Of a stretch of 44,910 bases of DNA, positions 15,694 to 24,996 are shown one piece after another. Numbering within the stretch: the stretch's first letter is position 1; each line of letters starts with the position of its first letter. Below the pieces are notes generated by a model. The model made no database searches and had not been told where the DNA came from. It saw only the letters and a list, made by a program, of their open reading frames with translations. A program made the position numbers and the translations under genes. This stretch comes from Polaribacter sp. (GTDB lineage Bacteria > Bacteroidota > Bacteroidia > Flavobacteriales > Flavobacteriaceae): assembly GCA_020740485.1 (NCBI GenBank), contig DYMN01000019.1, forward strand, positions 1 to 44,910. The letters are read 5' to 3'.

Positions 15694-17504
15694 TGGAAAA
15701 GCCAAAGATTATTATTGATACCGAAAGAATGAAATATCCGTTTACGGGGCTTTATTATTATTGTAAAGATTTAGCGTTGCATATGGATCAATATTATCAA
15801 GATCAATTTGATTTGTATTTTTATTCCCATAAAAAAATTGAATTTCCTTCCCATCTGAAACGAATTTTCAGAAAACAAATTGATAAATTATTTTTTTATA
15901 TTCCTTCGCAATATCAACTTTGGCATATTACGTGGCAGGACACTAAATATGTTCCGGTCAATAACACCAAAATAGTTTATACTATTCATGATTTGAATTT
16001 TCTTTATACAGACAAACCTGATTACAAAAAGAAAAAACTACTTGAAAAAGTTCAAAAAAAATTCGACCGCGCTGATGCTGTTACTGCCATTTCAGCATTT
16101 GTGAAAGCCGATATTGAAAAAAACATAAAAACCAAAGGGAAAGAAATCAGAGTGATTCACAATGGCGTAGATTTCAAAGAATTTCCTGAATTTGATAGCC
16201 CTAAATACAGACCAAAGGTTCCTTTTCTATTTACGTTAGGTACAGTTTTATTTAAAAAGAATTTCCATGTTTTGCCCCAGTTATTGATTGACAACGATTA
16301 TGAATTATTAATTGCCGGAATTCAAAACAATGAGGAATATCTAAATTTTCTCAATGCTGAAATAAAAAAATTAGGTGTTGAAAATAGAGTAAAATTATTA
16401 GGCCCTATTACGGAAGAAGAAAAATATTGGTACAACAAGAACTGCTTGGCATTTGTATTTCCCTCGCTTTCAGAAGGATTTGGCTTACCACCCATAGAAG
16501 CGATGAAATTAGGCAAACCGGTGTTTCTCTCCACTCTTACCAGCCTTCCTGAAGTGGGTGGAAATTTAGCCTACTACTTCGACAACTTCGAGGGCGACTC
16601 TATGCGCAAAGTATTGAATGAAGGTTTGATAGATTACCAAATCCACAATCGAAAACCTAAAATTACAGCATGGGCCAATCAATATTCTTGGGAAAAAGCG
16701 GTTGACCAATATGCTCAGGTTTATAAAGAAGTTTTGGGTCTTTCTAATAATAAAATAACAGAACTAACGCCAAAAATAAGCGCCATTATTCCTACGTTCA
16801 ACGAAGAAATCAATATCGAAAACGCCATAAAATCAGTGCTATTTTGCGATGAAATTATTATTTTAGATTCTTATAGTACTGACAAAACTGTAGAATTTGC
16901 AACTAAATACCCCGTAAAAATACATTATAGAAAATTCGATGATTTTTCATCACAAAAAAACTATGGCATCACTTTGGCAAAAAATGATTGGATTCTATAT
17001 TTGGATGCGGATGAAGTCATTACCAACAAGGTCAGAAATGAAATCATCCATACTTTAAACTCAAACCCGAAAGAAAAAGCATTTCAATTTAAAATGAATT
17101 ATGTTTTCTTGGGAAAAATAATGCAATTTGGTGGATTTCAATCCAAAAAAGTAATTCGGCTTTTTCATAAGAATTTTGCCCACTACAAAGGAATAGTTCA
17201 TGAAGCGTTAGTTGTGGAAGGAAAAATAAAACAAATGCAAAATCCTATTCTACATCAAAATTTACAAAATTTAGACAGTTTTATTGATACCCAAAATCAA
17301 TATGCACATCTCAAAGCTACCAAAATAAAAACCCGAAATAGAATCGTTTTAAACATCAAAAAATATGTCAAAACATTTTACAGATTCATCAAACATTATA
17401 TCATACGATTTGGTTTTTTAGACGGAAAACAGGGGTTTATTTTTGCTAAAATTCAAGCAAAAGGGGTTTCGATGGTTTATGACATTTTACTGAAAGCTAA
17501 ATAA
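15693..17504 (+). CDS. Two-domain glycosyltransferase: N-terminal GT4 plus C-terminal WaaE-like GT2
   Basis: A 603-aa fusion. Residues ~1-350 are a GT4 domain (IIDTERMKYPFTGLYYYCKD, IVYTIHDLNFLY, LFTLGTVLFKKNFH, and the E-x7-E motif in SEGFGLPPIEAM at ~260-268). Residues ~362-603 are a GT2 domain of the WaaE/KdtX type: ISAIIPTFNEEINIENAIKS, IIILDSYSTDKT, FSSQKNYGI and WILYLDADEVI (~436-440). Both sets of active-site motifs look intact, so it probably performs two successive sugar transfers. The neighbouring GT4 shares the fold of the first domain. WaaE-type enzymes add a hexose to LPS inner core, which suggests an LPS-core-like role here, as inference. Confidence 0.9.
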   Translation: MEKPKIIIDTERMKYPFTGLYYYCKDLALHMDQYYQDQFDLYFYSHKKIEFPSHLKRIFRKQIDKLFFYIPSQYQLWHITWQDTKYVPVNNTKIVYTIHDLNFLYTDKPDYKKKKLLEKVQKKFDRADAVTAISAFVKADIEKNIKTKGKEIRVIHNGVDFKEFPEFDSPKYRPKVPFLFTLGTVLFKKNFHVLPQLLIDNDYELLIAGIQNNEEYLNFLNAEIKKLGVENRVKLLGPITEEEKYWYNKNCLAFVFPSLSEGFGLPPIEAMKLGKPVFLSTLTSLPEVGGNLAYYFDNFEGDSMRKVLNEGLIDYQIHNRKPKITAWANQYSWEKAVDQYAQVYKEVLGLSNNKITELTPKISAIIPTFNEEINIENAIKSVLFCDEIIILDSYSTDKTVEFATKYPVKIHYRKFDDFSSQKNYGITLAKNDWILYLDADEVITNKVRNEIIHTLNSNPKEKAFQFKMNYVFLGKIMQFGGFQSKKVIRLFHKNFAHYKGIVHEALVVEGKIKQMQNPILHQNLQNLDSFIDTQNQYAHLKATKIKTRNRIVLNIKKYVKTFYRFIKHYIIRFGFLDGKQGFIFAKIQAKGVSMVYDILLKAK

Positions 17505-17507
17505 AAA

Positions 17508-18068
17508 ATGGATGAAACTGATATCATAGTTGATTATCTCAACCGAGGGAAAATCATACTCTACCCTACCGACACTGTTTGGGGAATAGGTTGCGATGCT
17601 ACTGATTTTAATGCAGTTCAACGAATTTTCTCAATCAAACAAAGAGAGGAGAAGAAGCGATTTGTAGTTTTGGTAGATTCTGTTGAAATGTTAATTTCCA
17701 TTGTCAATGCTATTCCGTCAAATGTGTTGCAACTAATCCAAGAAACTAATCAGCCTACAACAGTCATATACAGTAATCCGAAAGGTGTAGCTCCCAATGT
17801 AATCGCAGAAAACAACAGTTTAGCCATTAGAATAGTCAACGATGTTTTTTGCAAAAATTTTATTCATAAATTTGGAAAACCCATTGTATCAACTTCAGCC
17901 AATAGAAGTGGTGAACAAACACCCGCTTTTTACAATGAAATTTCCGATGAGATAAAAAGCCAAATGGACTACATTGTTCAACACAGAAGAGCGGATGTGC
18001 AACCCCGAAAGCCTTCTACTATCTTAAAAATAGATACAAACAACCAAATCATAATCATTCGTGCATAA
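17508..18068 (+). CDS. L-threonylcarbamoyladenylate synthase (Sua5/YrdC/YciO family)
   Basis: A 186-aa single-domain YrdC protein. Motifs: GKIILYPTDTVWGIGCDATD (substrate loop), IKQREEKKRFVVLV (KR..K..P-type nucleotide site), NSLAIRIVND and KPIVSTSANRSGEQTP. It makes threonylcarbamoyl-AMP for the universal t6A37 modification of ANN-decoding tRNAs. It lies 3 nt after the fused glycosyltransferase and its last 8 nt overlap the next gene, so it is co-transcribed with glycan genes. There is no C-terminal Sua5 domain, as in TsaC. The gene name is left open because several paralogues of this family can occur in a genome. Confidence 0.93.
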   Translation: MDETDIIVDYLNRGKIILYPTDTVWGIGCDATDFNAVQRIFSIKQREEKKRFVVLVDSVEMLISIVNAIPSNVLQLIQETNQPTTVIYSNPKGVAPNVIAENNSLAIRIVNDVFCKNFIHKFGKPIVSTSANRSGEQTPAFYNEISDEIKSQMDYIVQHRRADVQPRKPSTILKIDTNNQIIIIRA

Positions 18069-20088
18069 TTTCAATAAAAATATTTCTTTACGAAAATTAG
18101 TCAAGTTAAGCTATCTTTTCTTTACTATTATAACGATTTTCTTCATCTTTAGAGTTGGGTTTTTGTTGTTTTTTACACAGGGACAATTGCTTCAAGAAGA
18201 TATGTCAACCATCGTGAAATATTTTTTTGCTGCATTCAAATTCGACTGTATGATTGCTACTTACGTGTTGATACCTTTGTTTTTACTCGCTGTTATTTTT
18301 GTATTCACCAAACCTAAAAAACCATTTTTAAAAAAAATATATTTAGTATTTTTTAAATATTACAGTTGGATTATATTAACTATTTTATCCACAGTTTACC
18401 TGATTGATTATTATTTCTTTAAGACCTATTCTTCTCATTTTAACTCCATGATATTCGGATTAAAAGACGATGATACTTCCGCGCTACTTATCTCAATTTG
18501 GAAAGAATTTCCTGTTATAAAAGTCCTTTTAATCATTGGGCTAATTTCAATCTTATCTTTTTATTTAATTAAGAAAATTTTAAAATCTAAGCCTAAATTT
18601 CACCTTCAAAATCCAATTGCAAAAATTCTTTTTTTCCTGTTAGTATTTGGTTTCTACTTTTCAGGAATGCGTGGATCTTTAAGTTTGTTTCCATTAAATA
18701 AATCTAATGCAACGATTACAGAAAACACGTTGTTAAATGAGATTGCAATTAATCCGTTTTATGCATTAAAAGAAACTTTAACAGATGAATCTCATAATTA
18801 TAATTTTGATTTAAATCCGGAAAAAATAATCCAAGAAAATGGGTTTAAGTCTATTGATGAAGCACTGAGTTTATATCTCAATTCTAAAATAAACGACACC
18901 TTAACTCCTTATACTTCAACCATTCAAAACGCTTTTTTAGAACAAAACAAACCTAATGTGATTTTTATATTAATGGAATCGTTGAGCAAACACATCATGG
19001 AGATGCATTCCAAAAATTTGAATACTTTAGGCGAACTAGAAAATGTTTTGGATCAATGTTACGTATTTAAAAACACGCTTTCCGGCGATAATCTTACCGT
19101 TTTTTCTTTAGAAAAAATTCTAATCTCAAGCCCGTTTCAAAACATTTCTCAATCCAAATACCTGAATTTCAATTATAAAAACAGTATTGCAATTCCATTT
19201 ATAGAAAACAAATATGAAACTTCATTTGTCTATGGTGGTGAATACGAATGGAGAAATGTGGGTACTTTTATGAAAAATCAAGGATTTAAAAATATAATTT
19301 CGAGAGTCAATCTCGAAAAAAAATATCCTAATGCCGAGGGTTTTGCTTGGGGAATTCACGATGAATATCTATACGATGCAATTTTTGAACAATTGAAAAA
19401 TGCAAAAAAACCCCAATTCATATTCGGACTTACTATAAGCAATCACACTCCTTATGATTTACCCAAAGACTTCTCTCCCCAAACTATAAAAATTCCTGCC
19501 GAATTCTATAGTCGGATAAAAAAACCAAATGCAGAAACGGATGCCAGTTTTAAAAGTTATCAATATGCAGCAAATGCTTTGGGTGTTTTCCTAAAAAAAA
19601 TATTGAATTCAAAATTGAAAGACAATACAATCATAGCCATCACCGGTGATCATAACATACATTACGGTTATAATTACAATGAAGAAGAGAGTTTTTTGGA
19701 AAGAAGTGTTCCCATCCTATTTTATATTCCGGAAAAATACAAAGCTGCACTTCAATACAATACATCAAAATTTGGTTCTCATAAAGATATTTTTCCTACA
19801 CTGTATCAAATTGCACTTTCAAAAACAAAATATTACAAAACCGGTAACAGCCTGTTTGATAACAAGTACAATTATGCGGTAAATAATTTTAATTTAGCAG
19901 TGGATTCTATTGGAGCCATAAAAATTGTAGATAATCAAGTGAATTTTTACCTTTGGAAAGACAAAACTTATAAAAATTTAGTCAGAACAAAAACTAATGC
20001 TCATTTAGATACTTTATTACTACAACTCAAAGCATCAAAGACCGTGCATTCTTATTTTATCCAAAAAGACTTACAAAACAACTTTTAA
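18061..20088 (+). CDS. LTA synthase/sulfatase-type membrane transferase (LtaS/MdoB family)
   Basis: A 675-aa protein with a GTG start overlapping the previous gene by 8 nt. Five membrane helices are visible before residue ~205 (for example YLFFTIITIFFIFRVGFLLF and FLLVFGFYFSGM). The extracytoplasmic sulfatase-fold domain has NVIFILMESLS (metal-binding Glu ~306), SGDNLTVFSLEKIL (nucleophile Thr ~346), SNHTPYDLP and AITGDHNIHYG (~525-535). This is the layout of LtaS and of phosphoglycerol or phosphoethanolamine transferases. In a Gram-negative bacterium it more likely decorates a glycan or LPS with a phospho-alcohol from a phospholipid than makes teichoic acid. The downstream cca start overlaps its stop. 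Confidence 0.9.
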   Translation: MHNFNKNISLRKLVKLSYLFFTIITIFFIFRVGFLLFFTQGQLLQEDMSTIVKYFFAAFKFDCMIATYVLIPLFLLAVIFVFTKPKKPFLKKIYLVFFKYYSWIILTILSTVYLIDYYFFKTYSSHFNSMIFGLKDDDTSALLISIWKEFPVIKVLLIIGLISILSFYLIKKILKSKPKFHLQNPIAKILFFLLVFGFYFSGMRGSLSLFPLNKSNATITENTLLNEIAINPFYALKETLTDESHNYNFDLNPEKIIQENGFKSIDEALSLYLNSKINDTLTPYTSTIQNAFLEQNKPNVIFILMESLSKHIMEMHSKNLNTLGELENVLDQCYVFKNTLSGDNLTVFSLEKILISSPFQNISQSKYLNFNYKNSIAIPFIENKYETSFVYGGEYEWRNVGTFMKNQGFKNIISRVNLEKKYPNAEGFAWGIHDEYLYDAIFEQLKNAKKPQFIFGLTISNHTPYDLPKDFSPQTIKIPAEFYSRIKKPNAETDASFKSYQYAANALGVFLKKILNSKLKDNTIIAITGDHNIHYGYNYNEEESFLERSVPILFYIPEKYKAALQYNTSKFGSHKDIFPTLYQIALSKTKYYKTGNSLFDNKYNYAVNNFNLAVDSIGAIKIVDNQVNFYLWKDKTYKNLVRTKTNAHLDTLLLQLKASKTVHSYFIQKDLQNNF

Positions 20089-21491
20089 TGAAAGCTTTAG
20101 AGCACAATATTTTTAAAATCATCAATCAAGCTGCCCAAAACTTAAATGTTGCTGCTTATGTAGTAGGCGGTTTTGTAAGAGATTTTTATTTACAACGAGG
20201 CACGCCATCCGACATTGATATTACCGTGGTGGGCAGTGGCATTGAATTAGCTCAAGAAGTAGCCAACCTTTTAAAGGGGAAACCCAAAATTCAGGTTTTC
20301 AAAACCTATGGCACTGCTATGCTCAAATACAAAGATTTACAAATAGAATTTGTGGGAGCTCGTAAGGAATCTTATCGAGAAAATTCACGTAATCCAAGTG
20401 TGAGCACCGGAACTTTGCAGGATGATTTGCATCGCAGAGATTTTACCATAAATGCTATGGCTTTTAGTTTGAATACAACGGATTACGGCGCACTGCTCGA
20501 CCCTTTCAACGGGCAAAAAGATTTAGTAGATCAAATCATCAAAACCCCTTTAAATCCGGATGTTACTTTCTCGGACGATCCCTTGCGGATGTTGCGCGCC
20601 ATTCGGTTTGCTTCACAATTGCACTTTACGATTGAACCCGAAACTTTACTTGCTATCACCCGAAATGCCGAACGCATTGCCATCATTACAGCAGAGCGCA
20701 TCGTTACAGAACTAAACAAGATAATGCTATCGGATCAACCTTCTATCGGGTTACACTTATTGGAAGAAACCGGATTATTAAAATTAATATTGCCTGAATT
20801 GACAGCACTCAAAGGAGTGGATGATATTGACGGCGAAACACACAAAGATAATTTTTATCACACATTGGAAGTCGTGGATAACATTGCTCAAAACACAGAC
20901 TGCCTTTGGCTACGTTGGGCAGCACTTTTGCACGATATTGGAAAAACTCCAACCAAAAGATTTGACACAAAAATTGGTTGGACTTTTCACAACCACGAAT
21001 TTGTGGGTAGTAAAATGGTATTTAAAATCTTTAAAAGATTGAAAATGCCGTTAAATGAAACTGTAAAATACGTTCAAAAAATGGTAATGATGCATGCGCG
21101 CCCTATAGCAATTGTAGGCGAAGTAACCGATTCTGCTGTGCGACGTTTGGTATTTGATGCCAATGAAGATATCGATGATTTGATGACCTTGTGTGATGCT
21201 GATATTACCACCAAGAACAATACAAAATACCTTCACTACAGACAGAATTTTCAAATAGTGCGCAAAAAAATTGTGGAAGTAGAAGAACGTGATAAAGTTC
21301 GCAATTTTCAACCGCCCATTTCAGGTGAACTCATTATGGAAACTTTTAACATCAGTCCTTCAAAAGAAATTGGAATCATAAAAGAAGCGATAAAAGAAGC
21401 CATTTTAGATGGAATTATTCCCAATGAATTTGAAGCTTCCTATCAATTAATGATAGAAAAAGGAAAAGAATTGGGACTTCAAAGAAGTTAA
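20088..21491 (+). CDS. cca: CCA tRNA nucleotidyltransferase with HD domain
   Basis: A 467-aa class II CCA-adding enzyme. Head domain: AYVVGGFVRDFYLQRGTPSD with the catalytic DID (SDIDITVVG), then RRDFTINAMAF (RRD motif), DDPLRMLRAIRFASQL, and the ERI(V)xEL template region (AERIVTELNKIM). C-terminal HD domain: LLHDIGKTPT (~280) and NHEFVG. It adds or repairs the 3' CCA end of tRNAs. HD domains in these proteins often carry phosphatase or phosphodiesterase activity. It overlaps the preceding LtaS-like gene by one base and converges with the dehydratase gene, with its last 4 nt overlapping that gene's end. Confidence 0.94.
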   Translation: MKALEHNIFKIINQAAQNLNVAAYVVGGFVRDFYLQRGTPSDIDITVVGSGIELAQEVANLLKGKPKIQVFKTYGTAMLKYKDLQIEFVGARKESYRENSRNPSVSTGTLQDDLHRRDFTINAMAFSLNTTDYGALLDPFNGQKDLVDQIIKTPLNPDVTFSDDPLRMLRAIRFASQLHFTIEPETLLAITRNAERIAIITAERIVTELNKIMLSDQPSIGLHLLEETGLLKLILPELTALKGVDDIDGETHKDNFYHTLEVVDNIAQNTDCLWLRWAALLHDIGKTPTKRFDTKIGWTFHNHEFVGSKMVFKIFKRLKMPLNETVKYVQKMVMMHARPIAIVGEVTDSAVRRLVFDANEDIDDLMTLCDADITTKNNTKYLHYRQNFQIVRKKIVEVEERDKVRNFQPPISGELIMETFNISPSKEIGIIKEAIKEAILDGIIPNEFEASYQLMIEKGKELGLQRS

Positions 21492-23365
21492 TCTAATTCT
21501 TTAAATACTGAATTTTCAGAAATGTATTCAGGCACCATTTGTTTGATAATCTTTACCATTTCCAAGTTCGTTTTGGATTTGAAGGATTGCAATTCGCTAA
21601 TTTTGTCAATAGTTAGCGCATGGTTATTCTCACTTAATATTGCAATCATTATTTTTTCGTGGTAGGTTGGCATTGTTTTTTCTTTGTCGCCTAATAACTC
21701 TTCGTATAACTTTTCACCCGGTCTCAATCCGGTAAAGACAATGTTAATTTCTTCAGGATATTTATAGCCTGCCAATCGAATCATATTCTTGGCAAGATCA
21801 AATATTTTAACCGATTCTCCCATATCAAAAACGTAAATCTCACCCCCATTGCCCATCACGCCGGCTTCTAACACTAAATTACAGGCTTCCGGAATGGTCA
21901 TAAAATAACGGATGATTTCAGGATGAGTTACTGTTAACGGACCTCCTTTGTCAATTTGTTTTTTAAACAAAGGGATTACAGAACCATTTGAACCCAATAC
22001 ATTGCCGAAACGAGTGGTGACAAACTTAGTCTTACCTAAAGTATTTTGATGTTGTGCATAGAGCTCTGCCACTCTTTTAGTAGCACCCATCACGTTAGTA
22101 GGATTCACCGCTTTATCTGTGGAAACCATCACAAATTTCTCGACTTGATATTCTACTGCCAAGTCCATTAAGTTTTTAGTTCCAAAAATATTTACTTTTA
22201 TCGCTTCATAAGGGTTTTCTTCCATCAAAGGGACGTGTTTGTAAGCCGCTGCGTGAAAAATATAATCTATTTTATATAAATCAAATATTTTTTTCAGCCT
22301 CTCTTTGTCACTGACATCCGCAATACAATATTCGACATTGTTTTTATGTTGTTCCAAAAATTCCATTTGCAATTCATACAATGGTGATTCTGCTTGATCT
22401 AACAACAATAGTTTATTATATGAAAATTCAGTTAATTGCTTAGCTATTTCTCTTCCAATGGAACCTGCTGCACCTGTAACTAAAATAATTTTGTCATGAA
22501 AAGATTGCTCAAGAGTTTCGTTGAAAATTTTAATTGGCTTACGTTGTAATAAATCTTCAACTTTTATTTCACTGATTTGTTGTGTTTTCAATTTCCCGTT
22601 AATCCAATTTTGAACCGGCGGTACTGTTTTAACTTTTACGGAATACACTAATAATCCATCTACTATTGATAACAGTCTTTTGTTTTCAATATTTTGTATA
22701 GAAATGATAATTTCATCAACTTCACTCTTTTCAAGAAAATCATCATCAATTTTTTTTCTGAGATAAATAGGCAAGCCTTTTAATTTTTTGTTGGCCAAAT
22801 CCTTGTTATCGTCAATAAAACCTATGACTTTATATTGTTTATTGACATCTTCAGAAAGCGCCATATAGGTGATCAATCCGGAAGAACCTGCTCCGTAAAT
22901 AAGCACTTTTTTTCCTTTTTCTCTGTTTTGCAATAAATTATGATAAACTTGTTTAAAGACAAACCTACTTCCAATCAATACGAACACATTGAGTAAAAAG
23001 TGAATCGCTATGATCGTTCGCGGAATAGTTATCCTAAAAATATTGAAATTTTTATTTGCATAAAACAAGACTGAAAAAGTAAATGAGATAAGTACAGCAG
23101 CAAAAAACACATTATAAGCATCCTTTACACCGGTATGTCTTACAATTCCTTTATAAGAACCTATTATCAAAAAACTGAAAAGTGATACTATAAGAACCGT
23201 AGGAAGCTGATAATATAAATTTTTGGTGTCAAAGTTTAAAGTAAAGTTGTAACGTATTAAATAGGCAAGAATAAAAGTGTTGGCTACAATTATAAGGTCA
23301 ATAATTAATACCAACCACCGAGAGATATAAATATCACTATTTACAATTTTGTTAAAAAATTTCAT
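21488..23365 (-). CDS. Membrane nucleotide-sugar 4,6-dehydratase (CapD/WbpM/PglF family)
   Basis: A 625-aa protein. Four N-terminal membrane helices (for example WLVLIIDLIIVANTFILAYL and TVLIVSLFSFLIIGSY) are followed by a CoA-binding-like Rossmann domain (KVLIYGAGSSGL). The C-terminal SDR domain has ILVTGAAGSIGREI (~295-305), CIADVSD, FHAAAYKHVPLME and VSTDKAVNPTNVMGATKR, in which Met replaces the usual SDR Tyr, as in WbpM and PglF. Predicted role: 4,6-dehydration (possibly with C5 epimerisation) of UDP-GlcNAc, the entry to bacillosamine, QuiNAc or FucNAc-type sugars. The gene fits the adjacent glycosyltransferase island. Confidence 0.93.
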   Translation of the reverse strand: MKFFNKIVNSDIYISRWLVLIIDLIIVANTFILAYLIRYNFTLNFDTKNLYYQLPTVLIVSLFSFLIIGSYKGIVRHTGVKDAYNVFFAAVLISFTFSVLFYANKNFNIFRITIPRTIIAIHFLLNVFVLIGSRFVFKQVYHNLLQNREKGKKVLIYGAGSSGLITYMALSEDVNKQYKVIGFIDDNKDLANKKLKGLPIYLRKKIDDDFLEKSEVDEIIISIQNIENKRLLSIVDGLLVYSVKVKTVPPVQNWINGKLKTQQISEIKVEDLLQRKPIKIFNETLEQSFHDKIILVTGAAGSIGREIAKQLTEFSYNKLLLLDQAESPLYELQMEFLEQHKNNVEYCIADVSDKERLKKIFDLYKIDYIFHAAAYKHVPLMEENPYEAIKVNIFGTKNLMDLAVEYQVEKFVMVSTDKAVNPTNVMGATKRVAELYAQHQNTLGKTKFVTTRFGNVLGSNGSVIPLFKKQIDKGGPLTVTHPEIIRYFMTIPEACNLVLEAGVMGNGGEIYVFDMGESVKIFDLAKNMIRLAGYKYPEEINIVFTGLRPGEKLYEELLGDKEKTMPTYHEKIMIAILSENNHALTIDKISELQSFKSKTNLEMVKIIKQMVPEYISENSVFKELD

Positions 23366-23386
23366 AAGCTAAAACAAAATAGAATG

Positions 23387-23394
23387 CAAATATA
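23387..23394 (-). promoter_or_regulatory. -7 element (TATATTTG) for the dehydratase gene
   Basis: On the minus strand TATATTTG fits TAnnTTTG and lies 21 nt before the start codon at 23365. A TTTG is present 15 nt further upstream, a little closer than usual and inside the nhaD terminator T run. Confidence 0.5.
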
Positions 23395-23410
23395 CATTAA
23401 AACGATATGC

Positions 23411-23443
23411 AAAAAAAAAACCGATTAAATATTTTAATCGGTT
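23411..23443 (-). terminator. Intrinsic terminator of nhaD
   Basis: On the minus strand AACCGATTAAA / TTTAATCGGTT forms an 11-bp stem with a 3-nt loop followed by a run of T residues. It begins about 9 nt past the nhaD stop codon. Confidence 0.85.
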
Positions 23444-23451
23444 TTGATAAT

Positions 23452-24813
23452 TTATTTGATTACATCGCTTATAGGATGCAGATTTGAAACATGTTCCTTA
23501 GCTTGATGTGAATCCTTGTGTGGAGCATGTGGATTCCATCCTGCAATAGCTAACATAATAAAGAATCCAACTATATAGGCAATGATTACAAACCAAGCAT
23601 TCTTCACATAATCTGCCACAGAACGCAATTTTGGATAAGAATTAGAAAGTGCTACTCCGGCAGAAGAACCAAACCAAAGCATTGAACCGCCAAAACCAAC
23701 AGCATAAGCTAATACACCCCAATCATACCCTCCTTGTGCCAAAGCCAATTTTGTTAACGGAATATTATCAAATACTGAAGAAACAAAACCTAAGGTAAAG
23801 GCGGTTTGCCAAGAGGCATTAGGTAATTCATCTACAGGCATCATAGAAGCTGTGGTAACTAAAGCCGTAAGAAAAATAGCGCCATTCATCGAATGTTTCA
23901 CCTCTCCAAATGGTGCTTTTTTTATAAAATTTCCTATAAGGATAGCACCCCATACCCCCAATGCCGGAAAATCAAAAAGAATATTAGTGGCAACAGCCCC
24001 TATTAAAATAAGAACAACAATCATCAATTTTGAATAGTCTATCTTGTTTAAAAAACGCTCGTTTTTCTGAATTTTTTGGTAACGGTCTTGTAATTTTGCC
24101 CCAACAATACCAAAAATCAGAAAGGCACCTATTGATCCTATCCAAGCGTGCGTAACATCCAATGCACTTACCCCGTCAATCCACATCAAGGTAGTAGTAG
24201 TATCGCCTACCACAGAACCGGAACCCCCTGCATTACTCGCTGCAATAATTGCCGCTAAATAACCGATGTGAACCTTGCCATTGTATACAGCTAAAGCAAT
24301 TGCACCCCCAATCATAGCTGCAGCTATATTGTCTAAAAATGCAGACATTACAAAAACGATAATCAACAAAATCAATCCGCCTTTCCAATCGTCAGGGAGT
24401 ATTTTAGGCAACCATTCCGGAACACCGGAATCTTCAAAATATTTGGCTAAAACTGCAAAACCCAACAATAAGGCAAATAAATTCAATAATATAGTCCATT
24501 CTCCTTGACGGGTGTGCTTATCCACTATTTGACTTATAAATGAGTTCTCTCCAAATAAATGATGCATAAACGAATAATCCGTATCAAAAAATAATTTGAA
24601 AAGCACAACGCTTAGAAGTCCTATTAAAGCAACTTGCATCGTTTTATGGTGAAAAACAGCAACTCCAACCAATGTCAAAGCAAAAATGATAAACTCAAAA
24701 CGTATGCCTGCAATATGAGGAACGGCGAGTGAAGTAAATGCAAAAGTACTCATAGGAAATAATAACATCACTAATGTTAACATTCCTATCAAAGATCGTT
24801 TATTAAAATTCAT
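23452..24813 (-). CDS. nhaD: Sodium/proton antiporter, NhaD family
   Basis: A 453-aa polytopic membrane protein of the ion transporter (ArsB/NhaD) superfamily. Roughly a dozen hydrophobic segments are visible. Typical NhaD blocks include MSAFLDNIAAAMIGG, IIAASNAGGSGSVVGDTTTT and SSVFDNIPLTKLALAQGGYDWG, with two DN(I) half-sites, one per inverted repeat. The histidine-rich tail NPHAPHKDSHQAKEH is exposed to one side. It would export Na+ or Li+ in exchange for protons. It is monocistronic, with its own terminator and a candidate promoter. Confidence 0.92.
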   Translation of the reverse strand: MNFNKRSLIGMLTLVMLLFPMSTFAFTSLAVPHIAGIRFEFIIFALTLVGVAVFHHKTMQVALIGLLSVVLFKLFFDTDYSFMHHLFGENSFISQIVDKHTRQGEWTILLNLFALLLGFAVLAKYFEDSGVPEWLPKILPDDWKGGLILLIIVFVMSAFLDNIAAAMIGGAIALAVYNGKVHIGYLAAIIAASNAGGSGSVVGDTTTTLMWIDGVSALDVTHAWIGSIGAFLIFGIVGAKLQDRYQKIQKNERFLNKIDYSKLMIVVLILIGAVATNILFDFPALGVWGAILIGNFIKKAPFGEVKHSMNGAIFLTALVTTASMMPVDELPNASWQTAFTLGFVSSVFDNIPLTKLALAQGGYDWGVLAYAVGFGGSMLWFGSSAGVALSNSYPKLRSVADYVKNAWFVIIAYIVGFFIMLAIAGWNPHAPHKDSHQAKEHVSNLHPISDVIK

Positions 24814-24872
24814 AAAAAATTAAATTATTGATTCTTAACTATTTAAAAAATAAAGCAAGACATTTTAGGCAA

Positions 24873-24905
24873 CAAATATATACAAATATGGAAATCTATT
24901 TCCAA
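24873..24905 (-). promoter_or_regulatory. Possible nhaD promoter (TTG - 22 nt - TATATTTG)
   Basis: On the minus strand TATATTTG (24873-24880) fits the -7 consensus, with TTG (24903-24905) about 22 nt upstream, at the long end of the accepted spacing. The leader to the start codon at 24813 would be about 55 nt. Confidence 0.4.
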
Positions 24906-24969
24906 TTCTCAAAAAATTAACTCAAATTAGAATGATTAAAAATAATTAAATTTATATCGATTGTTTTAA

Positions 24970-24977
24970 TATTTTTG
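24970..24977 (+). promoter_or_regulatory. -7 element (TATTTTTG) for the TlpA-like gene
   Basis: TATTTTTG fits TAnnTTTG and ends 19 nt before the ATG at 24997. No clear -33 TTTG is visible in the AT-rich sequence upstream. Confidence 0.4.
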
Positions 24978-24996
24978 CATACAAACTTAGTGAATT

